Shown: positions 1-9,266 of the stretch, one piece after another
Position numbering within the stretch: position 1 is the first letter of the stretch
Layout of the letters: each line of letters begins with the position of its first letter
Assembly: GCF_900155555.1 (NCBI RefSeq)
Contig: NZ_FUHN01000006.1
Coordinates: 248,001 to 312,000, forward strand
Origin: Mobilibacterium timonense
GTDB taxonomy: Bacteria; Bacillota; Clostridia; Peptostreptococcales; Anaerovoracaceae
Length of the DNA: 64,000 nucleotides
Direction of reading: 5' to 3'
The notes under the pieces: model-generated
Told to the model about the DNA's origin: nothing
The model's database searches: none
The model's input: the letters and a program-made list of their open reading frames with translations, nothing else
Program-made: the position numbers and the translations under genes

Positions 1-98
1 ATGGCCAGGGTGGATCGGCGGCATTACTTGGTGATATTGTATAAAATAATGTGTAAGATTTTATTGAAAAAGACAAAGCCATTTGCCCCACAATACGG

Positions 99-134
99 TA
101 TAATACTTTAGCGCGTTAAAGCAACGCGCTTTTT
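99..134 (+). promoter_or_regulatory. Putative -10 box followed at once by a 5' hairpin
   Basis: A perfect TATAAT lies at 99-104, without a convincing -35. About six bases on, where transcription would start, a perfect hairpin AGCGCGTT/AACGCGCT (110-117 and 123-130) is followed by five T residues. The layout fits a 5'-capping stem-loop or a short-leader attenuator ahead of the permease gene at 159. It could equally be the terminator of a gene left of the window, with the TATAAT being chance. Confidence 0.35.
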
Positions 135-158
135 GAATATCGCAAATCGGAGGGTATT

Positions 159-1472
159 ATGGATGAGATGAAGAAGGCCGGGGGCGGCATGGAGACCACG
201 ACCCTGGCGGAAGTTCCCATGGAGGAACGAAAGAGCTGGATAGATGTGGCGATGATCCAGGCCGGGATCATGATCTGCGTTCCGAGCCTGATGCTGGGGG
301 GAATGCTCGTCGAGGCGATGTCCTTTAAAAACGCTATCATATCTGGCGTGATCGGGTATATCGTAGTCGCGGTGCTGTTCTGCCTCATGGGAGTGATCGG
401 CAGCGACATCGGCCGCCCGACCTGCGTTACTGCGATCGCAGGATTTGGCAGGACGGGTACCCGCTATGTAATCAGCACGCTGATCTTCATCTCGATGATA
501 GGATGGTTCGCGGTGCAGACGAGCGTCTGCGGAAATGCGTTTTCAAACCTGATCAAATCGTCATCGGGAGCGGACTTTCCGCCTCAGGCCAGCATGGCGA
601 TATGGGGACTTATCATGCTGGTCACCGCGGTATATGGCATCAACGCACTGGACTGGCTGAACAGGATCTCGGTACCTGCTCTGTTTGTGATCACGATCGT
701 GGGAACGGTCCTGGCTGTACGCAAATTCGGCACGGGCAATCTGTTCAATGACCCTGCGGACCCGAGCATGACTATCGCAGACGGGATCGTCCTGACCGTC
801 AGCTTCATGGCGGCAGGGTGCCTGGCGGCTTCGGATATCACTCGTTTTCAGAGAACGAGGAGAGACACGATCCTCTCCAGCGTTCTCGGCGTTTCGCCGG
901 CGGGGATCCTCATGGTCGTTCTGGGAGCCATCATGACACGTGTCGCACAGCAGTACGACCTTACACAGGTATTTGTCATGGTGGGGCTGCCGATACTGGG
1001 AATGATAGTCCTGATCGCGGCAACGTGGACGACGAACACGACTAATGCATATTCAGGCGGCATCAATGCCGTCCTCATGCTGAGGCTTGCAGATGACAAA
1101 CGCTGGCTGGCGACGATGGTCTCCGGAGTCCTTGGGACGATCTGTGCGCTGCTCGGGCTGGCTGATCACTTCGAGGCGTTCCTGTATATCCTCGGCGACC
1201 TGCTCCTGCCGACGATGGGCGTGATCCTGGCGGACTACTGGATCCTGGGAAGAGGAAAGCCCGAGAACTTCCACATGCCTATGGGCTTCAACTGGCTCGG
1301 GATCGTATCATGGCTCGCAGGTTATGCGGTGATCAAGCTGATACCTTACGGCATCCCGTTCGCACAGGGGATCATCGCAGCCGGACTGCTTTATGTAGTT
1401 CTGACGAAGCTCATCGGGCGGCCGCAGGATAAGCCGGGTTACGTTGACACTGAGCTGACGGACAGGCTGTAG
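159..1472 (+). CDS. NCS1-family nucleobase (cytosine/purine-type) permease
   Basis: A 437-residue polytopic membrane protein with about twelve hydrophobic segments. The opening segment (near residues 25-50, IQAGIMICVPSLMLGG) and the later TWTTNTTNAYSGG motif are typical of the CodB-like branch of the NCS1 cation symporters, which import cytosine, purines, allantoin or hydantoins. The start is supported by GGAGGG five bases upstream. It is followed after 46 bases by an M29/NicX-like hydrolase that may act on the imported compound. A second, clearly related permease is at 49460-50806, sharing the MICVPSLM and TTN-TNAYSGG blocks. Family is confident; substrate is not known. Confidence 0.9.
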   Translation: MDEMKKAGGGMETTTLAEVPMEERKSWIDVAMIQAGIMICVPSLMLGGMLVEAMSFKNAIISGVIGYIVVAVLFCLMGVIGSDIGRPTCVTAIAGFGRTGTRYVISTLIFISMIGWFAVQTSVCGNAFSNLIKSSSGADFPPQASMAIWGLIMLVTAVYGINALDWLNRISVPALFVITIVGTVLAVRKFGTGNLFNDPADPSMTIADGIVLTVSFMAAGCLAASDITRFQRTRRDTILSSVLGVSPAGILMVVLGAIMTRVAQQYDLTQVFVMVGLPILGMIVLIAATWTTNTTNAYSGGINAVLMLRLADDKRWLATMVSGVLGTICALLGLADHFEAFLYILGDLLLPTMGVILADYWILGRGKPENFHMPMGFNWLGIVSWLAGYAVIKLIPYGIPFAQGIIAAGLLYVVLTKLIGRPQDKPGYVDTELTDRL

Positions 1473-1518
1473 CGGATCCGTTTCTTGATAAAGTATTGGT
1501 ATATACGGGAGGTAAAAA

Positions 1519-2550
1519 ATGTTCAAGTATGAGCTGCAGAATGCGGCGGACTGTCTCGTGAAGGACATGTTCCAGGTGAAGAGAGGGGAGACCGTGGTGA
1601 TCACTGCGGATACCTGCTCCTATGAGGACGTGGTGGATGCGGTGGCCTCCAGTGCGACGGCGGCCGGTGCGAAGCTGCTGGTCATCAACATGCCGACACC
1701 GGGAGGCGTGGGAAAGGCCGCCGATCCGGATCTGCCGGTAGAGGCGCTGTCGGCGGTGCTCACGGCGGCAGACGTCTGGATGGAGTTCAATCACCAGTGG
1801 CTGCTTTATTCCACGCCTTTTGAGAACGCCATGAGGGACAACGAAAAACTGCGTTACATGTGCCTCGTAGATATCGATGCTGCGGTATTCACCCGCATCA
1901 TCGGATCTGTGGATCTCAAACAGCTGAAGAAGTTCATGATCGCGGCGAGAGAAAAACATCTTGGAGCGAAAGTCATGAGGGTGACCACGCCGGCCGGTAC
2001 AGACGTGTCCTTCGAGATCGACCCAGACCATCTGATGCAGCTGGACTACGGTGACGCCTCGGCCCCGGGGATGTGGATGGCGCCGGGACAGTTCAACATC
2101 GTTCCGCGGTTCGGGACCGTTAACGGAAAGATCGTCTTCGACGGCACGGTGACGCCGCCTTTTGGCAAGAAGCTTTCGGAGAACATCTCTCTGACCGTGG
2201 AAAAGGGAGTGATCCAGAAGATCGAAGGCGGAAGCGAGGCGGCCCAGTATGAAGAATGGCTTAAGAGCTTCGACGATCCGGGAATGTTCAAGATGGCTCA
2301 CATCGCCTACGGATTCAACCCTGGAGCGATCCTGACCGGGAACGTGGTGGAAGACGAGCGCGTATGGGGATGCACAGAGTGGGGCATCGGATACGTCAGC
2401 CCTGTGGATGCGCCTCCTGCCGGACAGGATGCCGCCTCCCACACCGACGGGATCTGCCTGAACACCAGCGTGTGGCTGGATGGAAAGCAGTTCCTGGAGG
2501 AAGGGCACGTCGTGGATCCTGAGCTTAAAGCTATTTCTCCGATCAAATAG
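1519..2550 (+). CDS. M29 aminopeptidase / NicX-like metallohydrolase
   Basis: A 343-residue cytoplasmic protein of the family containing thermophilic M29 aminopeptidases and the ring-opening enzyme NicX (2,5-dihydroxypyridine dioxygenase). Visible family landmarks are a central TPAGTDVSFEID strand, GAILTGNVVEDERVWG and, near the C terminus, SHTDGICLN, whose H-x-D resembles the NicX metal ligands. An O2-dependent dioxygenase would be odd in an anaerobe, so a hydrolase is more likely. It directly follows the NCS1 permease with an AGGTAAAA-type ribosome site, so the two probably form an operon and act on the same nitrogen compound. Reaction unknown. Confidence 0.7.
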   Translation: MFKYELQNAADCLVKDMFQVKRGETVVITADTCSYEDVVDAVASSATAAGAKLLVINMPTPGGVGKAADPDLPVEALSAVLTAADVWMEFNHQWLLYSTPFENAMRDNEKLRYMCLVDIDAAVFTRIIGSVDLKQLKKFMIAAREKHLGAKVMRVTTPAGTDVSFEIDPDHLMQLDYGDASAPGMWMAPGQFNIVPRFGTVNGKIVFDGTVTPPFGKKLSENISLTVEKGVIQKIEGGSEAAQYEEWLKSFDDPGMFKMAHIAYGFNPGAILTGNVVEDERVWGCTEWGIGYVSPVDAPPAGQDAASHTDGICLNTSVWLDGKQFLEEGHVVDPELKAISPIK

Positions 2551-2603
2551 AATAAGAAAAAACATCGTGAGTTTCATGTGATCACCAAAAGTCAGACTTT
2601 TTT

Positions 2604-2631
2604 CTCCAGCGTTGATCCGCTGGAGTTTTTT
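2604..2631 (+). terminator. Rho-independent terminator
   Basis: A perfect 8-bp stem CTCCAGCG/CGCTGGAG with a 6-base loop is followed by TTTTTT. It closes the permease/hydrolase operon. Confidence 0.85.
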
Positions 2632-2743
2632 GCGTGGGCGCTGTGAAAAACCTGTTCGTTTTGCCCCTGTGCAAGTTGAAAAATTTTATCATGGCGAATA
2701 GAATGAAGAGGAGTTTATCCGGATAGCAGAGAGGAAGGTATTC

Positions 2744-4114
2744 ATGACATCGGACAGTAAGCACTCAATTGATATGCTTAATGGACCAATACTGGGAAAA
2801 CTCAGTTCACTCGCACTTCCAATAGCGCTGTCGAGCATTCTGCAGCAGCTCTTCAACTCCGCGGACACGGCGGTAGCTGGAAAATTCGCTTCCAGCCAGG
2901 CCATGGCGGCGGTGGGAAGCAACGCTTCCGTAATAAATCTGATAATAACCCTTTTCGTAGGGCTTTCCATAGGAGCCAACGTGGTGGTGGCCAGCTTCAT
3001 AGGAAGAAATGAGCACCACAGGATCCGGAAGGCCATAAACACATCTATGATAGTTGCCGTTGCGAGCGGGGTGTTCCTCGCGGTCTTCGGCATGATCGTG
3101 GCTCCGGAGATCCTGAAGCTGATATCCTGCCCGCCTGATGTTATAGGAATGGCGACACAGTATCTCAGGATCTATTTCCTGGGCATGCCATTCGTGATGA
3201 TATACAACTTCGGCAGCGCCATACTCCGGGCCGACGGGGATTCGAGAAGGCCGCTTTACGCTCTGATAGTGGCGGGGATCGTAAACGTCTTTCTGAACCT
3301 GTATTTCGTGATCGTGTGGCACATGGCCGCCGCTGGAGTCGGCCTCGCCACCACCATTTCCAATATCATCAGCTCCATGATGATCCTGACGTTTCTTTTG
3401 AGAGAAAAGGGCTATCTCCGCCTGGACCTCAGTAAAAAGCTGGAGTTCGACAAGGGCATTTTCAGGAAGATGGTGGCCATCGGCCTCCCGGCAGGCCTGC
3501 AGGGAGCGGTGTTCTCCCTTTCCAACGTCGTGATACAGTCGGCGATAAACAGCTTCGGCTCAGACGCCGTTGCGGGATCCGCCGCAGCCCAGAACTTCGA
3601 GTTCATCTGCTGGTTCATGATAAACGGCTTCGGCCAGGCGGCCACGACTTTTACCAGCCAGAACTTCGCCGCGGGCGACAGGGCGCGGTGCAGGAAGATA
3701 TACATCAGAGCCACCATGGCGGGCCTGTCCCTGACGCTGGCGATGTCCCTGATATTTTTCATCGGGAGATATCCGTTCCTGCACATATTCACATCTAACG
3801 ACGTCGTCATGAAATACGCACTGACGAGGCTGTGCGTTGTCGCGCTGTTCGAGCTCCTGACAGGTACCTACGAGATCCCTGGGGCCTGCCTGAGGGGAAT
3901 GGGAATGTCCATGATACCGGCGGTGGAGACGCTCATCGGCTCCTGCCTGCTGAGGATACTCTTCGTTGTGACCATATTTCCGCACCACCACAGCTTTACG
4001 CTGCTCATGGCGGTGTATCCTATGAGCTGGGTGATCACGGGTATAATCGTGACGAGCACCTATCTCCTCACGAGAGAGAAGATCTTCGAAAAGATGTCGA
4101 AGCACATCTCTTGA
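2744..4114 (+). CDS. MATE-family multidrug/Na+ antiporter
   Basis: A 456-residue membrane protein with twelve predicted helices. The N-terminal pattern LNGPILGKLSSLALPIALS..LQQLFNSADT is diagnostic of the DinF/NorM-like MATE exporters, which expel drugs or metabolites using an Na+ or H+ gradient. The C-terminal half repeats the fold (KMVAIGLPAGLQGAVFSLSN). GAGGAAGG lies just before ATG 2744. It is followed after 30 bases by the nitrilase-family gene; no joint function is evident. Length is normal for the family. Confidence 0.92.
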   Translation: MTSDSKHSIDMLNGPILGKLSSLALPIALSSILQQLFNSADTAVAGKFASSQAMAAVGSNASVINLIITLFVGLSIGANVVVASFIGRNEHHRIRKAINTSMIVAVASGVFLAVFGMIVAPEILKLISCPPDVIGMATQYLRIYFLGMPFVMIYNFGSAILRADGDSRRPLYALIVAGIVNVFLNLYFVIVWHMAAAGVGLATTISNIISSMMILTFLLREKGYLRLDLSKKLEFDKGIFRKMVAIGLPAGLQGAVFSLSNVVIQSAINSFGSDAVAGSAAAQNFEFICWFMINGFGQAATTFTSQNFAAGDRARCRKIYIRATMAGLSLTLAMSLIFFIGRYPFLHIFTSNDVVMKYALTRLCVVALFELLTGTYEIPGACLRGMGMSMIPAVETLIGSCLLRILFVVTIFPHHHSFTLLMAVYPMSWVITGIIVTSTYLLTREKIFEKMSKHIS

Positions 4115-4144
4115 TCCGGATGACACACAGGAGGCTTTTTGAGA

Positions 4145-4987
4145 ATGGAGACAAGAAGATTCACCATAGCCCAGATCCAGCAGAAGGTCAGGGCAGATAA
4201 AATGGAAAACGTGGAGCAGCTCGAGAGGGCGCTCGATTCTGTAAGCGGAAAGGCTCAAGTGGCAATGGCGGGCGAGATGTTCTGCTGCCCGTATGAGACG
4301 AAAAACTTCCCGGTCTACGCCGAGGAAGAGGGCGGCCCGGTATGGCAGCGCCTGAGCAGGGCGGCTCGTGACAACGGACTCTATCTGGTGGCCGGCTCCA
4401 TGCCGGAGAGGGACGGCGCGGGAAGGATCTACAACACCTCCTATGTCTTCGATCCGCAGGGCCGCCAGATCGCGAAACACCGCAAGATATACCTTTTCGA
4501 CATAGACGTGGAGGGTGGACAGAGCTTTCGGGAGTCGGACACCCTCACCGCGGGAGATCAGGTCACGGTCTTTTCCACGGAGTTCTGTACAATGGGACTC
4601 TGCATATGCTTCGACTTCAGGTTCCCGGAACTCGGTAAGCTCATGGCGAAAATGGGGGCAGAGGTGATTCTGGTGCCCGCTGCATTTAATATGACCACAG
4701 GCCCGGCTCACTGGGAGCTGATGCACCGCCAGCGTGCTGTGGAGGACCAGTGCTTCGTGGCGGCAACATCCCCGGCCAGAGACATGGCGGCTTCATACCA
4801 CGCATACGGAAATTCCATGCTCGTATCCCCTTGGGGTGAGACAATATACAGGCTGGGAGGAGAAGAGGGCATCATGATCAACGAGGTCGACCTCGGCCAG
4901 GTGGACAAGGTCCGCCGGGAGATCCCGCTCCTGAGCAGTGCAAGAGATGATGTTATCTGTCTTGAGAAAAGAAGGAAGGAAAAGTAA
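4145..4987 (+). CDS. Carbon-nitrogen hydrolase (nitrilase superfamily)
   Basis: A cytoplasmic amidohydrolase of about 280 residues. The catalytic Glu-Lys-Cys triad is visible as AGEMFCCPYE, KHRKIYLFDID and GLCICFDFRFPE. The AmiC/Nit-like sequence suggests hydrolysis of an omega-amide or carbamoyl compound. ATG 4145 was chosen because GGAGG lies ten bases upstream; a TTG six bases earlier is a weaker alternative. The next gene, deoC, starts two bases after the stop, so they are co-transcribed. Exact substrate is unknown. Confidence 0.88.
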   Translation: METRRFTIAQIQQKVRADKMENVEQLERALDSVSGKAQVAMAGEMFCCPYETKNFPVYAEEEGGPVWQRLSRAARDNGLYLVAGSMPERDGAGRIYNTSYVFDPQGRQIAKHRKIYLFDIDVEGGQSFRESDTLTAGDQVTVFSTEFCTMGLCICFDFRFPELGKLMAKMGAEVILVPAAFNMTTGPAHWELMHRQRAVEDQCFVAATSPARDMAASYHAYGNSMLVSPWGETIYRLGGEEGIMINEVDLGQVDKVRREIPLLSSARDDVICLEKRRKEK

Positions 4988-4989
4988 AA

Positions 4990-5691
4990 ATGGACGATCA
5001 GGAAAAAGCCCGAATACTGTCGGCGTGCGACCACACTCTGCTTAAGCAGACTGCGTCCTGGGACGACATCAGGATCCTGTGCCAGGAGGCTGTGAAGTGG
5101 AGGTGCGCATCAGTATGCATTCCCCCATGCTACGTCAGAGACGGAGCGGATTATCTCCGGGAACTCAAGGAAGAGCAAGGCGTGCCCGAGGATCAGGTGA
5201 AGGCCTGCACAGTGATAGGGTTCCCGAATGGCTACAGCACCACGGAGTCCAAGGTCTTCGAGGCCCGGGATGCCATCGAGAACGGCGCGGACGAGATCGA
5301 CATGGTGATCAACGTGGGCCGGGTGAAAGCCGGGAACATCGGCCAGACCGCAGAGGAGATCCGCCAGGTGAAGGAAGCGGCAGGCGACAGGATACTGAAG
5401 GTCATCGTGGAGACATGCTTTCTCACGGACGAGGAAAAGAAGCAGATGTGCCACGCGGTGATGGACGGGGGTGCGGACTTTATCAAGACGTCCACAGGCT
5501 TTGCCACCGGAGGCGCCACCTTCGGCGACATCCGGCTCATGGCCGGAGAGATCCAGGGCAGGATCGGCATCAAGGCCGCCGGTGGTATCAGATCATTTGA
5601 AGATGCGGCCCGTTTCATGGAACTCGGGGCTACGAGGCTCGGCACCAGCCGCCTGGTCAGGCTGGCCGAGGCGGAGGAAAAGAAAAGATGA
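4990..5691 (+). CDS. deoC: Deoxyribose-phosphate aldolase
   Basis: A 233-residue TIM-barrel class I aldolase that cleaves 2-deoxyribose-5-phosphate to acetaldehyde and glyceraldehyde-3-phosphate in deoxynucleoside catabolism. The Schiff-base motif is clear (DFIKTSTGFATGGAT, lysine near residue 160), as are KVIVETCFLTDEEK and KAAGGIRSFEDA. It overlaps functionally with the purine genes downstream, and its start lies two bases after the nitrilase-like gene. Family assignment is firm and length is standard. Confidence 0.96.
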   Translation: MDDQEKARILSACDHTLLKQTASWDDIRILCQEAVKWRCASVCIPPCYVRDGADYLRELKEEQGVPEDQVKACTVIGFPNGYSTTESKVFEARDAIENGADEIDMVINVGRVKAGNIGQTAEEIRQVKEAAGDRILKVIVETCFLTDEEKKQMCHAVMDGGADFIKTSTGFATGGATFGDIRLMAGEIQGRIGIKAAGGIRSFEDAARFMELGATRLGTSRLVRLAEAEEKKR

Positions 5692-5725
5692 TCTGCGGGC
5701 GTTTCCGGGAGCCTGAGATGGCGGC

Positions 5726-5775
5726 GTGAAGTGCAGGATTTAGCACTTCACCGGACACACCAATTGTGTTATACT
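5726..5775 (+). promoter_or_regulatory. Putative guaBA promoter with overlapping palindrome
   Basis: A -10-like TATACT (5770-5775) is spaced 17 bases from a weak TTCACC (5747-5752). A perfect 9-bp inverted repeat GTGAAGTGC-N8-GCACTTCAC (5726-5751) covers the -35 side and could be an operator; it could instead be a 3' hairpin of the deoC transcript, although no T-run follows. No purine riboswitch was recognised in the leader. Confidence 0.4.
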
Positions 5776-5797
5776 TTTACGCAATCTAGCATTTTTC

Positions 5798-5850
5798 TGA
5801 TGAGCTCAGTAGTGCCGGAACGCGTGCGCGCTGCAGACTCGTCATTTTTT
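5798..5850 (+). terminator. Terminator-like hairpin in the guaB leader
   Basis: A 7-bp closing stem TGATGAG/CTCGTCA (with one G-U) encloses a GC-rich, partly paired loop and is followed by TTTTTT. It ends the deoC operon or, if the TATACT at 5770 is used, acts as an attenuator in the guaBA leader. Confidence 0.5.
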
Positions 5851-5952
5851 GTAAATATAAATCTTTTATTTCTTTTTATTCTATCTTAGTAAACAATTTG
5901 GCACACCAATCACGCTGACCACCAGCAGGCACAAAGAAAGGAAAGGTACAAA

Positions 5953-7458
5953 ATGGCAACAGTACTGTCGGAACCATCAAGAACTTTTAACGAGTATCTG
6001 TTAATTCCCGGATACTCCAGCGCAGAAGCAAGACCGGAAAACGTATCTCTGAGAACGCCGGTGACGAAGTTCAGGAAAGGCGAGGAGCCGGCCATTACAA
6101 TGAACATTCCTCTGGTTTCCGCAGTAATGCAGGCCGTTTCAGACGACAATATGGCCGTTGCACTGGCCAAGGAGGGCGGCATCGCCTTCATCTACGGCTC
6201 TCAGTCCATCGAGAGCCAGGCCGAGATGGTGAGAAGAGCCAAGGCATACAAAGCAGGATTCGTGACATCAGATTCCAACATCAGGCCTGACCAGACTCTT
6301 GCGGACATCCTGGACCTCAAGAAGAAGACGGGCCACTCCACAGTAGCAGTTACCGAGGACGGCACATCCAACGGAAAGCTCCTCGGAATGGTGACGAGCA
6401 AGGATTACAGAGTAAGCAGACTATCCCAGGACACCAAGGTATCCGATTTCATGACGCCTCTGGACAAGCTGGTGTGCGGAAAGACCGGCATCACCCTCTC
6501 TGAGGCCAACGACATCATCTGGGAGAACAAGATCAACCAGCTTCCTATCATAGACGACGACATGAGACTCCAGTATTTCGTGTTCAGAAAAGACTACGAT
6601 ACCCACAAGGAGTATCCAAATGAGCTCCTTGACGAGAACAAGAGCTACGTCGTAGGCGCCGGCGTCAACACCAGAGACTATGAGGAGAGGATCCCGGCCC
6701 TGGTGGAAGCCGGAGTAGACGTGCTCACCATTGACTCCTCAGAGGGATATTCCGAGTGGCAGGCCAGGACGCTTAAGTGGGTGAGAGACACCTACGGAGA
6801 TAAAGTGAAGATCGGTGCCGGTAATGTCGTTGACGCCGAGGGCTTCAACTTCCTGGTGGAGAGCGGCGCCGACTTTGTCAAGATCGGTATCGGCGGCGGC
6901 TCCATCTGCATCACCAGAGAGCAGAAGGGTATCGGCCGTGGACAGGCTTCCGCTGTTCTGGACGTTGCAAAGGCCAGAGACGAGTACTACGAGAAGACAG
7001 GCATCTACGTGCCGATCTGCTCCGACGGCGGCATCGTATACGATTACCACATGACGCTGGCCCTGGCCATGGGAGCTGACTTCCTCATGCTGGGCAGATA
7101 CTTCGCCCGTTTCGACGAATCCCCTTCCGCAAGGCTCATGGTAAACGGAAACTACGTGAAAGAGTACTGGGGCGAGGGCTCCGCAAGAGCGAGAAACTGG
7201 CAGCGCTACGACCTGGGCGGCGACGCGAAGCTGAAGTTCGAGGAAGGAGTGGACTCCTACGTTCCTTATGCAGGATCCCTCCACGATAACGTGAATCTGT
7301 CTCTGGACAAGGTGAAGTCCACAATGTGCAACGTGGGCGTTCTCAGCATACCGCAGCTCCAGAAGGAAGCGAAGCTGACACTCGTATCTGCCACATCCAT
7401 CGTGGAGGGCGGAGCACACGACGTTATCCTCAAAGAGAGCAGAAGCAATATCAGGTAG
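5953..7458 (+). CDS. guaB: IMP dehydrogenase, Tritrichomonas-like type
   Basis: A 501-residue enzyme oxidising IMP to XMP with NAD+, the committed step to GMP. The TIM barrel carries the catalytic loop [10 protein letters not shown] (cysteine near residue 320) and the [11 protein letters not shown] flap with the Arg-Tyr dyad; two CBS motifs lie near residues 120-220. These loops and the [20 protein letters not shown] block match what I remember of the Tritrichomonas foetus enzyme far better than standard bacterial GuaB, which has GPGSICTTR. The GMP synthetase gene starts ten bases downstream. Typical length for this subtype. Confidence 0.95.
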   Translation: MATVLSEPSRTFNEYLLIPGYSSAEARPENVSLRTPVTKFRKGEEPAITMNIPLVSAVMQAVSDDNMAVALAKEGGIAFIYGSQSIESQAEMVRRAKAYKAGFVTSDSNIRPDQTLADILDLKKKTGHSTVAVTEDGTSNGKLLGMVTSKDYRVSRLSQDTKVSDFMTPLDKLVCGKTGITLSEANDIIWENKINQLPIIDDDMRLQYFVFRKDYDTHKEYPNELLDENKSYVVGAGVNTRDYEERIPALVEAGVDVLTIDSSEGYSEWQARTLKWVRDTYGDKVKIGAGNVVDAEGFNFLVESGADFVKIGIGGGSICITREQKGIGRGQASAVLDVAKARDEYYEKTGIYVPICSDGGIVYDYHMTLALAMGADFLMLGRYFARFDESPSARLMVNGNYVKEYWGEGSARARNWQRYDLGGDAKLKFEEGVDSYVPYAGSLHDNVNLSLDKVKSTMCNVGVLSIPQLQKEAKLTLVSATSIVEGGAHDVILKESRSNIR

Positions 7459-7467
7459 GTAGTAAAC

Positions 7468-9045
7468 ATGGCCCAGAACAAAATTTTGATCGTGGACTTC
7501 GGTGGTCAGTACAACCAGCTCATCGCCAGAAGAGTCAGGGAGTGCGGCGTGTACTCCGAGGTCCGGAGCTACGAAAACGTGACACTGGAGTCCATCAGGG
7601 AGTTCGACCCGAAGGGCATCATTTTCACGGGTGGTCCTCAGAGCGCATACCTCGAAGGCGCCCCGTCCATCGACAGCGAAGTCTTTTCCCTGGGACTCCC
7701 TATCCTGGGGATCTGCTACGGCGCACAGCTCATGGCATATAAGCTGGGGGGAAAGATCGCAACAGCTCCTGTCAGCGAGTACGGCAGAACAGATGTTGTT
7801 GTTACAGGAAAAAAAGGCCTGCTCAAGGGCGTAGATGACGAGACGGTATGCTGGATGAGCCACACGGATTATATCCAGCAGGTGCCTGAGGGCTTCGAGA
7901 TAACTGCGCACACCGAAAACTGCCCTGTTGCCGCAATGGAGAACAGAGAAAAAAGATTTTTCGCAGTACAGTTCCATCCTGAGGTAAATCACACCATTCA
8001 GGGAAGCATGATGATCCGCACCTTCGTCAGGGACATCTGCAGCTGCGAAGACGACTGGCAGATGGGGTCCTTTGCGGAGAGGCAGATCAAGGCTATCAGA
8101 GAAAAAGTCGGTGATGGCAAGGTGCTGTGCGCTCTCTCCGGCGGAGTGGATTCCAGCGTTGCAGCGGTTCTTCTTGCAAAAGCCGTCGGCAAGCAGCTCA
8201 CCTGCGTGTTCGTGGACCACGGCCTTCTGAGAAAAGACGAGGGAGACCAGGTGGAGTCCGTATTCGGACCTGACGGGCAGTATGACCTGAACTTTATCCG
8301 AGTGAACGCCCAGCAGAGATATTACGACAAGCTGGCAGGGATCACGGAGCCGGAGGCGAAGAGAAAGGCCATCGGAGAGGAGTTCATCAGGGTCTTTGAG
8401 GAAGAGGCAAAGAAAATTGGAAAGGTGGATTACCTGGTACAGGGCACCATCTATCCTGATGTGATCGAGAGCGGCCTCGGGAAATCCGCGGTGATCAAGT
8501 CCCACCACAACGTCGGCGGACTGCCGGATCACGTGGACTTCAGGGAGATCATCGAGCCACTGAGGATGCTTTTCAAGGACGAGGTGAGGGCGCTCGGCAC
8601 CGAGCTGGGATTGCCTGACTACCTGGTGAACAGACAGCCGTTCCCGGGCCCTGGCCTTGGCATCAGGATCATCGGCGAGATCACAGCGGAAAAGGTGAAG
8701 ATCGTTCAGGACGCAGATGCTATTTACCGTGAGGAGGTAGATAAGGCCGCGGCGGAGTATGCCGAGGCGCACGACGGACAGCAGCCTTCATGGAAGCCGG
8801 CCCAGTACTTCGCAGCTCTCACAAACGTCCGTTCCGTTGGGGTCATGGGAGACTTCAGGACCTACGACTATGCGGTGGTTCTGAGAGCCGTTGAAACATC
8901 AGACTTCATGACAGCCACGGCAGTGAATATTCCGTGGGACATCCTGCAGAAGGTAATGAACAGGATCACAAACGAAGTAGATCACGTAAACAGAGTATTC
9001 TACGACCTGACCTCAAAACCGCCGGGGACAGTGGAGATGGAATAA
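7468..9045 (+). CDS. guaA: GMP synthase (glutamine-hydrolysing)
   Basis: A 525-residue two-domain enzyme converting XMP to GMP with ATP and glutamine. The N-terminal class I amidotransferase shows the cysteine nucleophile ([10 protein letters not shown], near residue 80) and the His-Glu pair (FHPEVNHT, near 172). The ATP-pyrophosphatase P-loop [10 protein letters not shown] is near 222, and the C-terminal dimerisation domain ends KPPGTVEME, as usual. It is co-transcribed with guaB and ended by a terminator. Complete. Confidence 0.98.
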   Translation: MAQNKILIVDFGGQYNQLIARRVRECGVYSEVRSYENVTLESIREFDPKGIIFTGGPQSAYLEGAPSIDSEVFSLGLPILGICYGAQLMAYKLGGKIATAPVSEYGRTDVVVTGKKGLLKGVDDETVCWMSHTDYIQQVPEGFEITAHTENCPVAAMENREKRFFAVQFHPEVNHTIQGSMMIRTFVRDICSCEDDWQMGSFAERQIKAIREKVGDGKVLCALSGGVDSSVAAVLLAKAVGKQLTCVFVDHGLLRKDEGDQVESVFGPDGQYDLNFIRVNAQQRYYDKLAGITEPEAKRKAIGEEFIRVFEEEAKKIGKVDYLVQGTIYPDVIESGLGKSAVIKSHHNVGGLPDHVDFREIIEPLRMLFKDEVRALGTELGLPDYLVNRQPFPGPGLGIRIIGEITAEKVKIVQDADAIYREEVDKAAAEYAEAHDGQQPSWKPAQYFAALTNVRSVGVMGDFRTYDYAVVLRAVETSDFMTATAVNIPWDILQKVMNRITNEVDHVNRVFYDLTSKPPGTVEME

Positions 9046-9066
9046 CTTAACATTAAATATAAAGAT

Positions 9067-9110
9067 CCCGAAAGCATTGAAATGTCAATACTTTCGGGGT
9101 TTTGCTTTTC
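9067..9110 (+). terminator. Rho-independent terminator of guaBA
   Basis: The stem CCCGAAAG/CTTTCGGG is extended inward by ATTG/CAAT and followed by a T-rich tail. Confidence 0.85.
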
Positions 9111-9266
9111 TCTGGTAAGTTTTTTTCTGCTCATTGCTGAAGTGTCGCCTGAAGCAAAGAACTTATATGCACGGGCTCCAATGACTTTTGTTTCCGCCAT
9201 GTTTAGACCGCCACCTATAATAGCACCTACGGATGAAGATGGCCTGTTTCGCAACAGATACAGGTC

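Noticed and set aside
1-111. A 36-codon frame starting with ATG at base 1
   Set aside because: Cut by the window edge, no recognisable sequence and it runs into the TATAAT region.
3560-4726. A 388-codon antisense frame across the MATE and nitrilase-like genes
   Set aside because: Low-complexity, Arg/His-rich translation with no family features; both sense genes are clear.
5796-5850. CTGATGAG resembling a hammerhead ribozyme core
   Set aside because: The required CGAAA partner and stem III are absent; the sequence is better explained as a hairpin with a T-run.
6739-8772. A 677-codon open frame antisense to guaB and guaA
   Set aside because: It is a shadow of two strongly conserved genes on the other strand and has no recognisable domain; long antisense frames are common in GC-rich coding DNA.
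9046-9266. Possible N-terminal extension of the AbiEi-like gene
   Set aside because: An in-frame TGA at 9234 closes the frame; the overlapping frame from 9082 has no similarity I recognise.
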